This document shows, piece after piece, positions 1-6,000 of a DNA stretch of 6,036 bases. The position numbers and the translations under genes were made by a program. Position 1 is the stretch's first letter; each line of letters begins with the position of its first letter. This stretch comes from Calditrichaceae bacterium. GTDB taxonomy: Bacteria; Calditrichota; Calditrichia; Calditrichales; Calditrichaceae. The notes beneath the pieces are model-generated. The model had not been told where the DNA came from. It saw only the letters and a list, made by a program, of their open reading frames with translations, and searched no databases. The stretch lies in assembly GCA_030622395.1 (NCBI GenBank), contig JAUXGF010000196.1, forward strand, positions 1 through 6,036, in the 5' to 3' direction.

Positions 1-114
1 ACCAAAAACACAGATTTCTTTTTGGTATTCTGGCTTAGCGGGGTTTTCATTACAACTATATACCAACGATAAAACAGTAATTCCAATCAAAACAAATTTA
101 TATGCTTGTTTCAT
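1..114 (-). CDS. Lipoprotein, N-terminal fragment, probable partner of the TonB-dependent receptor (DUF4249-like?)
   Basis: Only the first 38 codons are in the window; the frame stays open to base 1 and continues outside. The start at ATG 112-114 was chosen because AAGGA on the minus strand lies 7 bases upstream; an in-frame ATG at 118-120 would leave only one base of spacing. The product begins with a lysine (MKQAYKF), then a hydrophobic stretch ending in LSLVYSC, which reads as a lipoprotein signal peptide with the lipidated cysteine at residue 21. The mature start is CNENPAKPEYQKEICVFG. Position right after a receptor gene and this 'acidic linker, then EICVFG' pattern resemble the DUF4249 lipoproteins that follow TonB-dependent receptors in Bacteroidetes. 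That family call is inference from too few residues; the lipoprotein call is firmer. It would sit in the outer membrane, perhaps as a receptor accessory, and is likely cotranscribed with the receptor. Confidence 0.7.
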   Translation of the reverse strand, partial: MKQAYKFVLIGITVLSLVYSCNENPAKPEYQKEICVFG

Positions 115-158
115 AATCATTTCCTTTTAATAAAATATTTACTTCATTGAAATCAATC

Positions 159-2378
159 CTAAAAATAAACCGATATCCCTCCGGTTGGGATAAACGGAAT
201 CATAGTAAAATCTTTAACAGTAGCAGGATTGTTGTACAACTGGTATTGTCTAAACCATACATTATCGTGATTATAAACATTTACAGCTTGCACAAATATT
301 TCAACAGGTAGTTTGAACAGATTGGTATTCCAAAAGACGCCGATATCCAGCCGGTGATAAGCAGGCAGACGATAAAAATTCTTTTCGCCTTCCAAAGCTT
401 CGCAATTTACCCTGCCGGCGGGATCCATTTCCGCATAGAGCGCCGTTGCTTCAGTGTAAGGCTGTCCGGAACCATACTTAAAGGCAAAATTAATCCGCCA
501 ATTTTCACTGATGCGATAATCTTGAATTGCAGTAATAGTATGCCGCCGGTCATAGGTCGGATAATATTCTTTATCAAAATTATAGCCTTCGATCTGCTTT
601 TTAGTCCAACCCAGGGAATAGCCGATCCATCCTTTTAAACCCCAGATATCGTTACGGATATACACATCACCGCCGTAAGCTTCGCCCTTGCCGCAATAAA
701 AATTTTGAGCCGCCGTTTGATTATCCAAGGACTCATCAGCTCCGCGGAAGGTTCGATATTCAGCTATATTTTTATAATTCTTGTAATAACCTTCTACATT
801 AATTGAAAAAGTACTTTTATTATCATAATTAAAACCCAATATATAATGATCAGCCTTACCCGGTTCAAAGGTTGCATCCACAGGGAACCACATATCCGCA
901 AAGCTCATGCCTTTCTGCTGAACCAGATTCAGGAATTGATGATACCTGCCATAGCTAAAAGTTAAATTTATTCGATTATTTAAAATTCTTTTAATTGATA
1001 TTCGGGGATCCACTCGTGTATAGTTGCCGTCTGAATAATGATCGACGCGCAAGCCTGACTGCAAGATCATAAGGGGAGAGATGCGGTAGTTATCCTGAAA
1101 ATACAGACTGCCATAAAACCCGTTATACGAATTAAGATATTTTGTATCAATGATATTGTAATTCAAATCAAAATCAAGATATTTACTTTCAAAGCCAAAA
1201 TCCATAGAGTGGCTGGTGGATGGCGTATAAGTTAACGAGCCTTTTAGCGCTAAATCGACAACCTTGTTAAAAATTCCAAATTTAACCTCGTCAAATTCAA
1301 CTTCGGTATCGCTTTCAAAGCTGCTGCCGGCAAAAACAAAGTGTGAGAATAATTTGCTGGAGAAAAGATGCGTCCATTGCGTGGAGAAAGTCTTGTTCCC
1401 CCAATCCAATTTAATTGCCGTCTCATCATCAGATAAATCCAGGATATCATTGCCGATGTAAAAGCTGACGCTGGTTTGATTATTTTTATCAATGTCATAG
1501 TTTATCTTGGCGTGACCGTCATAAAAATAATAAGGCAGATCTAAATCAACCATCTTTGACGCTAAATCAAGATAGGTGCGCCGCCCGGAAATCATCCACG
1601 ATCCCTTTTTCCATGGACCCTCCAGCGTTGAGCTTGCGCTGAGAAGAGTTAAACGGGCAACCCCCTTAAATTCCTTACGGTTTCCTTCCTTGTTGACAAC
1701 ATTCAAAACCGAAGAAAGCCGTCCGCCGTAATCAGCGGGATAACCGCCTTTGAGCAGTTCTACAGATTTGATTGCATCGGTGTTAAAGGTGCTGAAAAAA
1801 CCAAACATGTGGTTGGGATTGTAAACATCAATCTGGTCTAACAGAATGAGATTCTGATCCGGACTGCCGCCGCGTATATACAGCCCGGCAGAAAAATCGG
1901 ATAGCGTAGCCACACCGGGAAGCATCTGGATAGAGCGAAACAAATCTGCTTCCGCCAATTGCGGTATAGAGCGTAATTGAATCGCCTGTACATTTATCCG
2001 GCTTGGTTTGACGTCTAACTCACGCATGTCCCTTTCGGCAGTGACCTCAATTTCTTCCCCGGCAATTGCTTCCTGTTCAAGAAGTACATTCAATTCAATA
2101 TCATCTGTCTCGCTAATAGTTTGTTTGATAATGACTGTTTTAAAACTAATATATTGGAAACATACTTCATACGTTCCTGGCGGCAGCGAAGACAACACAT
2201 AATATCCTTTCATATTAGTCGTCGTGCCGATAGCGGCGTCCTTGATCCAAACATTTCCTGAGATGACCGGCTCGCGGGAGTCCTTTTCACGAACAAATCC
2301 GTGGATCGTTCCTGCAAACAGCGCGCTTGCTTGTAATAGGATTAATAAAGTCAAATTCAAGCGTTTAATAAATCGCAT
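159..2378 (-). CDS. TonB-dependent outer-membrane receptor with carboxypeptidase-regulatory-like domain
   Basis: A complete gene for 739 residues. It should act as a ligand-gated beta-barrel in the outer membrane, importing a substrate with energy from TonB-ExbBD. In order: a signal peptide (about residues 1-22, ending ASALFA before G23); a carboxypeptidase-regulatory-like beta-sandwich (about 23-105, with GTIHGFV, then TTTNMKGYYVLSSLPPGTYEV); a plug domain (about 115-230, with IRGGSPDQNLILLD at 168-181 and GGYPADYGGRLSSVLNV at 211-227); then a barrel ending in aromatic F739 (GGISVYF), the usual outer-membrane C-terminal signature. At 739 residues it is much shorter than SusC-type receptors, and no SusD gene is adjacent. 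I see no clear TonB box. The start is supported by AAAGGA six bases upstream. The substrate cannot be read from sequence. The lipoprotein gene follows 44 bases downstream, suggesting an operon. Confidence 0.95.
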   Translation of the reverse strand: MRFIKRLNLTLLILLQASALFAGTIHGFVREKDSREPVISGNVWIKDAAIGTTTNMKGYYVLSSLPPGTYEVCFQYISFKTVIIKQTISETDDIELNVLLEQEAIAGEEIEVTAERDMRELDVKPSRINVQAIQLRSIPQLAEADLFRSIQMLPGVATLSDFSAGLYIRGGSPDQNLILLDQIDVYNPNHMFGFFSTFNTDAIKSVELLKGGYPADYGGRLSSVLNVVNKEGNRKEFKGVARLTLLSASSTLEGPWKKGSWMISGRRTYLDLASKMVDLDLPYYFYDGHAKINYDIDKNNQTSVSFYIGNDILDLSDDETAIKLDWGNKTFSTQWTHLFSSKLFSHFVFAGSSFESDTEVEFDEVKFGIFNKVVDLALKGSLTYTPSTSHSMDFGFESKYLDFDLNYNIIDTKYLNSYNGFYGSLYFQDNYRISPLMILQSGLRVDHYSDGNYTRVDPRISIKRILNNRINLTFSYGRYHQFLNLVQQKGMSFADMWFPVDATFEPGKADHYILGFNYDNKSTFSINVEGYYKNYKNIAEYRTFRGADESLDNQTAAQNFYCGKGEAYGGDVYIRNDIWGLKGWIGYSLGWTKKQIEGYNFDKEYYPTYDRRHTITAIQDYRISENWRINFAFKYGSGQPYTEATALYAEMDPAGRVNCEALEGEKNFYRLPAYHRLDIGVFWNTNLFKLPVEIFVQAVNVYNHDNVWFRQYQLYNNPATVKDFTMIPFIPTGGISVYF

Positions 2379-2384
2379 TACACT

Positions 2385-2390
2385 TCCTTT
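2385..2390 (-). promoter_or_regulatory. Shine-Dalgarno site of the TonB-dependent receptor
   Basis: On the minus strand the bases read AAAGGA, six bases before the ATG at 2376-2378. This fixes the receptor start and gives a signal peptide of normal length. Confidence 0.75.
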
Positions 2391-2402
2391 CTAATCATTA
2401 TT

Positions 2403-2465
2403 TACTGGATGCTGGATAAAGAAACTTGATCATCCAGCATCAAGTATCGAGTATCCAGTATCATT
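2403..2465. repeat. Heptamer repeat cluster (YATCNAG units) in inverted arrangement
   Basis: On the plus strand four 7-base units run head to tail: CATCCAG (2431-2437), CATCAAG (2438-2444), TATCGAG (2445-2451), TATCCAG (2452-2458), followed by a decayed TATCATT. To the left the same unit occurs in opposite orientation: CTGGATG (2405-2411) and CTGGATA (2412-2418), plus CTTGATC (2425-2431). The opposed units form a perfect 10-bp inverted repeat, GATGCTGGAT (2408-2417) against ATCCAGCATC (2432-2441), with a 14-base loop. A wider pairing, TACTGGAT (2403-2410) with ATCCAGTA (2453-2460), is the alternative. The cluster ends 25 bases before the receptor start, so it probably lies in its leader. There is no T-run after the hairpin, so it does not look like a terminator. 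Confidence 0.8.
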
Positions 2466-2524
2466 AATCAATTTGCATAGCTATGTTCTATTAGCTGAAT
2501 TGTTACTTCCAAAACTTTATTTTA

Positions 2525-2530
2525 ATTATA
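2525..2530 (-). promoter_or_regulatory. Possible -10 box of the receptor promoter
   Basis: The minus strand reads TATAAT here, a perfect -10 hexamer, but the -35 region 15-17 bases upstream (TTTATT, TTTTAT or CTTTTA) is a poor match. If used, transcription would start near 2518 and the receptor mRNA would have a leader of about 140 bases that includes the heptamer-repeat hairpin at 2408-2441. The flanks are very AT-rich, so a chance match is quite possible. Confidence 0.25.
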
Positions 2531-2709
2531 ATAACTATACAGCGCAATAAAAGAAGAAAAAGCTCAATGGTTTGTTTAGACAGCTTAACAGTAGGAATGC
2601 AGTGTTATTTGGAATTATTCTTTTTTAAAGCCAACCTATTAGGACAGTCCGAAACATTTTCATTGATATTTCAGGTATTTCCCAACATTTTAACACTTCA
2701 GTTTTTGTT

Positions 2710-2800
2710 GGGGATTCGTATATCCCTGACCTGTCGGGATGGTATACAGTAGCGCTTCGTTAATCTTTGTTCCGAGCTTGCATGTACCCGCGAGCAAGGT
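2710..2800. repeat. Palindrome-rich intergenic segment, possible decayed repeat element
   Basis: Overlapping inverted repeats are packed together: GGGAT (2711-2715) with ATCCC (2722-2726), six-base loop; the same ATCCC with GGGAT at 2736-2740; and GTATA (2718-2722) with TATAC (2743-2747). The second and third stems can be drawn as one imperfect hairpin centred near 2732. AGCGCT (2751-2756) is a perfect palindrome, and CTTGC (2777-2781) can pair with GCAAG (2794-2798) just before a T-run. The segment is visibly richer in G and C than its surroundings. It could be a dispersed intergenic repeat or a mobile-element remnant; a second copy is not present in the window, so this is inference. Confidence 0.4.
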
Positions 2801-2823
2801 TTTTTTAGTATTTTATTTACTTC

Positions 2824-2852
2824 TTGACACTGTTACTTTTTAGGACTATATT
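2824..2852 (+). promoter_or_regulatory. Sigma-70-type promoter of the ATPase gene
   Basis: TTGACA at 2824-2829 is a perfect -35 box. After exactly 17 bases comes TATATT at 2847-2852, one mismatch from the -10 consensus. Immediately upstream (about 2799-2823) is a T-rich tract that could act as an UP element. Transcription would begin near 2859, leaving a leader of about 31 bases that contains the GGAGG ribosome site at 2874-2878. This arrangement means the TTG at 2824 is promoter, not a start codon. Confidence 0.75.
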
Positions 2853-2873
2853 CCGAAATAGTCTAACTAATTC

Positions 2874-2878
2874 GGAGG
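2874..2878 (+). promoter_or_regulatory. Shine-Dalgarno site that decides the ATPase start
   Basis: GGAGG lies 11 bases before the TTG at 2890-2892, a slightly long spacing. It is the only strong ribosome site upstream of the conserved part of the ATPase. Bases 2871-2876 (TTCGGA) overlap it and can pair with TCCGAA at 2883-2888, which would partly hide the site in a small hairpin. Confidence 0.65.
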
Positions 2879-2889
2879 TAAATCCGAAA

Positions 2890-4053
2890 TTGCAACCTTA
2901 CATAGATAGAATACTAAAAATTAACCTCCCGCCGCGCCAGTCTGCATTTTTATGGGGAGCAAGAAAAACAGGTAAATCAACTTATTTGAAAAAATGTTTT
3001 CCCCAGAGTCTTGTATATGATTTTCTCAAAACAGATTTGTTTTTTGAATTATCTAAGAGACCCTCTTTATTGCGGGAACGATTATTGGCAAAAGATAATA
3101 AAACATTAAACTATCCGGTAATACTGGACGAAGTGCAAAAGGTACCTCAAGTTTTAGACGAAATACATTGGTTGATTGAAAATAAAGGATTACGTTTCAT
3201 TCTATGCGGATCAAGCGCAAGGAAATTAAAGAGAGGCAAGGCTAACCTGCTGGGAGGCAGGGCATGGCGCTATGAAATGTTCCCATTTGTCTCCGCTGAA
3301 TTGAAAGATTTTAATTTACTACATGTATTGAACAGCGGTATGATACCCGCTCATTATCTGAATAAAAATAGTAAGAAGGCTTTAACGGCTTATACTCAGG
3401 ATTATTTAAAAGAGGAAGTATTTGCCGAAGGACTAACCCGAAACATTCCCGCTTTTTCCAGATTTTTTGAAGCTATTGGATACTCTCACGGCGAGCTTAT
3501 AAATTACTCTAACATTGCTCGTGAGTGCGGAGTTGACTCTAAAACCGTAAAAGAGTATTATCAGATTCTGGTTGATACGCTTTTAGGAAGAATGATAGAT
3601 CCTTTTAAGAGGAGACAAAACCGGAGGGTCATCAGCGCTACACCAAAATTTTATCTATTTGATGTAGGAGTAGCCGGCGCTATTATAAATCGGCGTCTGA
3701 ATGAAGAAAAAGGTGAATTGTTCGGAAAAGCATTTGAACATTTGATATTTATGGAGATAGCCGCTTATAATTCTTACAATGAACTGGATTATCGAATAAA
3801 TTTTTGGAGAACAAAACATGGTCTGGAAGTTGACTTTATACTTGGCGAAGGCGAAGTAGCTATCGAAGTTAAGAGCATGTCTCGTATCGATAAAAGAGAC
3901 TTACGCCCCATGGCTGCCTTTATAGAAGAATATTCACCGCGCAAAGCTTTAGTTGTATGCAATGAGAAGGAAGAAAGAGTTCATGGGCAAATACAAATAA
4001 TGCCGTATAGAAAATTCCTGCGTGATTTATGGGAAGGTAAGATTATACACTGA
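2890..4053 (+). CDS. AAA-type ATP-binding protein with C-terminal DUF4143 nuclease-like domain
   Basis: A 387-residue protein of the widespread 'ATPase plus DUF4143' family, whose cellular role is not established. The N-terminal ATPase shows Walker A GARKTGKST (residues 23-31), Walker B VILDE (77-81, acidic D80 and E81) and a sensor-1-like CGSSARK (106-112), followed by the typical GGRAWRYEMFPF segment (about 122-133). A winged-helix-like part (about 201-233, with YSNIARECGVDSKTVKEYY) leads to the C-terminal domain, which carries a PD-(D/E)XK-like set: E283 in GKAFEH, D315 in LEVDF, and E326/K328 in AIEVKS. All key residues look intact. The TTG start at 2890 is preferred because a strong promoter occupies 2824-2852, GGAGG precedes 2890, and family members usually begin with a short 'RYI' type N-terminus, as MQPYIDRIL does here. 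An open frame upstream to 2824 would add 22 unconserved residues. It stands alone, convergent with the glycosyltransferase; cytoplasmic. Confidence 0.9.
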   Translation: MQPYIDRILKINLPPRQSAFLWGARKTGKSTYLKKCFPQSLVYDFLKTDLFFELSKRPSLLRERLLAKDNKTLNYPVILDEVQKVPQVLDEIHWLIENKGLRFILCGSSARKLKRGKANLLGGRAWRYEMFPFVSAELKDFNLLHVLNSGMIPAHYLNKNSKKALTAYTQDYLKEEVFAEGLTRNIPAFSRFFEAIGYSHGELINYSNIARECGVDSKTVKEYYQILVDTLLGRMIDPFKRRQNRRVISATPKFYLFDVGVAGAIINRRLNEEKGELFGKAFEHLIFMEIAAYNSYNELDYRINFWRTKHGLEVDFILGEGEVAIEVKSMSRIDKRDLRPMAAFIEEYSPRKALVVCNEKEERVHGQIQIMPYRKFLRDLWEGKIIH

Positions 4054-4144
4054 TCCAATTTGCGCTTAATTTTATTATTGTCTGAACAATAAGTCCTTTT
4101 CTGCCATTTCGAAAATGACATTTCTGTCCCATTTTCATCAAACA
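4054..4144. other. Convergent intergenic gap with only a weak hairpin
   Basis: The ATPase and glycosyltransferase genes end facing each other across 91 bases. The best inverted repeat is TTATTGT (4075-4081) with ACAATAA (4086-4092), loop CTGA. It is AT-rich, and only a short TTTT at 4097-4100 follows, so it is at most a weak bidirectional terminator. A second small stem, CATTT (4105-4109) with AAATG (4113-4117), adds little. No strong intrinsic terminator is visible for either gene. Confidence 0.4.
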
Positions 4145-5779
4145 CTAAACAGCAAGTTTCTTTAAATCTTCCGCAAACTTTTTTGTTACATTCTGCCAAT
4201 CGTATTTTTCAACTGCAACGCGCCGCAGGGCGGACTTAAATTCATTATCAACATTCAATGACTTTTTGATTTTAGAAACCATGTCGCCGATAGTTTCTTT
4301 TGGGTCAGGGCTGAGTTTCATTAAATTCAAAATACGATCCGGTATGCTTCCGGTAAGCGAATCAATACTGGCTGCCATTCCTGCAAAATATGTCCCGATA
4401 GGAAAACATCCCGAAGCCAAGGCTTCAAGAAAAACCAACGGACCGGCTTCGGCTACAACAGAAGGGAAAACAGCCGCATCGCAAACGGGAAATAAATAAC
4501 GCAGCTCTTTATGCGTTAAATATCCGGTAAAAATAATCCGATCTTTATTAATATATTTTTCAGCGGTTTCAAAATATGTATCAAGTCGGCTTTGTTTTGA
4601 TAAGCTTTTAAAATAATGTTTTATTTCCAACAAAGGCTTGTTCCCCGAACCTTCCAATTCCGTTCCCCAGTCAACAATATTTTTAACCAGATTCCGCGCC
4701 CCGTTTTCTAACGCCCACAATAATGATTCCAGCGGCTCACGCAGCGGCCCGTGTCCAACGACAACTAGTTTTGCACCAGGATATTCTTTAAATATGAATG
4801 GCAGCGCCGCTATAATGGAATGTATTCCTTTACTGGCAATCAACCGTCCCACAAACAGCAAAATTTTGTCACTATTCCAGTCGATAGATTTTAACCGGTC
4901 TTCCACATTATAATCAGTATGTTTCGCATTATAGCCTGAGTTATCATTTATTAAATTCATTAAATCCGATTTATTAATATCCGGGGTAAGTCCGTTCCGT
5001 AAATTATTAATCATTGTCTGATTTTTACCGCGGGCTGCATTTGCTAATTTTTCACACAAAAAATTAATATTCCCTTTTCGTTCCGATTTGCAAACAGGCA
5101 GGAATAAGCCGGTATCAACGCCCAGGTTTAATTCAACCATTTTTGCATCGAGATTATCTATGGATGGAAAGATAGTTTTAACGCGCCGCCTTATTTCATT
5201 CCCTATTACATAGATACGCTGCGCCTGTTTAAAGGCGTTAAGGGCATATTTAAAAAAACGTTTATCTTTTTTAACGGCATATTCAATAGCGCTGCCATGC
5301 GGCATAATTGCATAAGGGATGGACAAATCGTTTGACACTCGCTGGGCAACAACAGACATCAACACAGCATGATTGGCGTGAAGCGCTTTAATATTATGAT
5401 TTGCAATAACCTGCTTCAGCGCCCGGATATTTTTTTCAAGATAAGATTCAACGGCAGTATCGCTTAATTGCGCCATAGGTTGAACATCAGGAAATTCTTC
5501 GTAACGATCCCAAACATAAACGGGCAGGGTTTTGCCTAATTTGGGTTTGTGCATGATACACTGTCCGGCATACGGTACGGCACGCTGGAAAAGAGTTTCA
5601 ATTGAGCCGTCCTCATGATATATATAAACCTCAGCAATAAAATCATACAACTGCGGATGATTTTCCTGGCAAAGCAGGTGAACGGTTTCACCGCTGCGGC
5701 ATAATGATTGGATTATTGACCGCGTCCATAAATTGCTTCCTGAACCTTCTAATAAATAGCCGTGTAAAATACAGATCAT
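4145..5779 (-). CDS. Glycosyltransferase, GT4-like (GT-B fold), long variant with inserts
   Basis: A complete 544-residue, probably cytoplasmic sugar transferase using a nucleotide-activated donor. The N-terminal acceptor domain has the glycine-rich loop LLEGSGSNLWTR (9-20), a HANHAVLMS segment (134-142) and MPHGSAIEY (159-167), followed by LNLGVD (217-222). The C-terminal donor domain has FVGRLIASKG (309-318; R312 and K317 expected to contact donor phosphates), LVVVGHGPL (338-346), FTGYLTHKELRYLFP (417-431) and the E-x7-E signature EAGPLVFLE (E444, E452). Typical GT4 enzymes are about 350-420 residues; the extra length lies mainly in a polar linker between domains (about 230-300) and an insert at about 355-410. 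The conserved-looking PVYVWDRYEEF (86-96) suggests a distinct subfamily. ATG 5777-5779 is supported by GAGGG six bases upstream. Acceptor and product are unknown; no other cell-envelope gene is adjacent to narrow this down. Confidence 0.92.
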   Translation of the reverse strand: MICILHGYLLEGSGSNLWTRSIIQSLCRSGETVHLLCQENHPQLYDFIAEVYIYHEDGSIETLFQRAVPYAGQCIMHKPKLGKTLPVYVWDRYEEFPDVQPMAQLSDTAVESYLEKNIRALKQVIANHNIKALHANHAVLMSVVAQRVSNDLSIPYAIMPHGSAIEYAVKKDKRFFKYALNAFKQAQRIYVIGNEIRRRVKTIFPSIDNLDAKMVELNLGVDTGLFLPVCKSERKGNINFLCEKLANAARGKNQTMINNLRNGLTPDINKSDLMNLINDNSGYNAKHTDYNVEDRLKSIDWNSDKILLFVGRLIASKGIHSIIAALPFIFKEYPGAKLVVVGHGPLREPLESLLWALENGARNLVKNIVDWGTELEGSGNKPLLEIKHYFKSLSKQSRLDTYFETAEKYINKDRIIFTGYLTHKELRYLFPVCDAAVFPSVVAEAGPLVFLEALASGCFPIGTYFAGMAASIDSLTGSIPDRILNLMKLSPDPKETIGDMVSKIKKSLNVDNEFKSALRRVAVEKYDWQNVTKKFAEDLKKLAV

Positions 5780-5785
5780 TTTCAG

Positions 5786-5790
5786 CCCTC
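5786..5790 (-). promoter_or_regulatory. Shine-Dalgarno site of the glycosyltransferase
   Basis: The minus strand reads GAGGG, six bases before the ATG at 5777-5779. Another ATG (5790-5792) overlapping this site is in a different reading frame and is not the start. Confidence 0.7.
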
Positions 5791-5849
5791 ATAAATCTAT
5801 GATGTTGTTAAATATTCATTGATGACTTTTTACGAATAAATTTGAAAAT

Positions 5850-5863
5850 AATCAATATTGATT
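5850..5863. promoter_or_regulatory. Perfect 14-bp palindrome upstream of the glycosyltransferase
   Basis: The bases AATCAATATTGATT form a perfect palindrome about 70 bases before the glycosyltransferase start. Its position would suit an operator for a dimeric regulator. The region is very AT-rich, so it may be chance. No convincing promoter was found beside it; the best minus-strand match nearby (TTGATT, 17 bases, TAAAAA) is weak. Confidence 0.25.
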
Positions 5864-5882
5864 TCAATTGATAGTACAAATA

Positions 5883-5915
5883 TCCCCCTTAGAAAAGGGG
5901 GACTAAGGGGGTTGT
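5883..5915. repeat. Left arm of an inverted C/G-tract repeat
   Basis: TCCCCCTT (5883-5890) pairs with AAGGGGGA (5895-5902) as a perfect 8-bp hairpin with loop AGAA. Alternatively CCCCCTTAG (5884-5892) pairs with CTAAGGGGG (5903-5911), so two stems are mutually exclusive. The arm ends in GGGGGTTGT (5907-5915), the exact complement of the start of the right arm at 6001. Hairpins of the CCCCCTT-loop-AAGGGGG kind are common dispersed repeats in many environmental bacterial genomes (general knowledge, not checked here). Confidence 0.8.
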
Positions 5916-6000
5916 AAAAAATTGTGTCAAACCAATGGGCGTGATTTTATTTGAAATATTTACTAAAAATAATCACATTTTATACTTATGCACTATTGAA

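Larger units (their letters stand above)
2379..2823. other. 445-base intergenic region between divergent receptor and ATPase genes
   Basis: No convincing gene is seen. From left to right it holds the receptor Shine-Dalgarno site, the heptamer repeat cluster (2403-2465), an AT-rich stretch with a possible minus-strand -10 box (2525-2530), a featureless AT-rich section to about 2700, a palindrome-rich segment (about 2710-2800), and a T-rich stretch (about 2799-2823) directly upstream of the ATPase -35 box. A 61-codon open frame at 2567-2752 lacks a good ribosome site and family resemblance. Confidence 0.7.

Noticed and set aside
354..638. 94-codon plus-strand open frame inside the receptor gene
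   Set aside because: Antisense shadow of a strongly supported coding sequence, with no domain features. The same holds for open frames at 1250-1498, 1264-1461, 2008-2202, 4266-4499 and 4638-4913.
2403..2465. CRISPR-like array
   Set aside because: The repeat unit is only 7 bases, without spacers, and units occur in both orientations.
2567..2752. 61-codon plus-strand open frame in the intergenic region
   Set aside because: No good ribosome site, no recognisable family, and its 3' part runs through the palindrome-rich segment; it is better explained as chance.
2774..2807. Possible intrinsic terminator (CTTGC/GCAAG stem followed by a T-run)
   Set aside because: The stem is only five pairs with a 12-base loop, and no plus-strand gene ends upstream. 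The T-run is better explained as the AT-rich region upstream of the ATPase promoter.
2890..4053. Toxin-antitoxin or multi-gene defence operon around the ATPase
   Set aside because: No adjacent same-strand gene exists; the next gene is convergent and is a glycosyltransferase.
4098..4126. Imperfect direct repeat TTTCTG (4098-4103 and 4121-4126) in the convergent gap
   Set aside because: Only six bases match well in a low-complexity stretch; not distinguishable from chance.
3981..4199. 72-codon minus-strand open frame across the convergent gap
   Set aside because: It overlaps the 3' ends of two well-supported genes and its product resembles nothing known.
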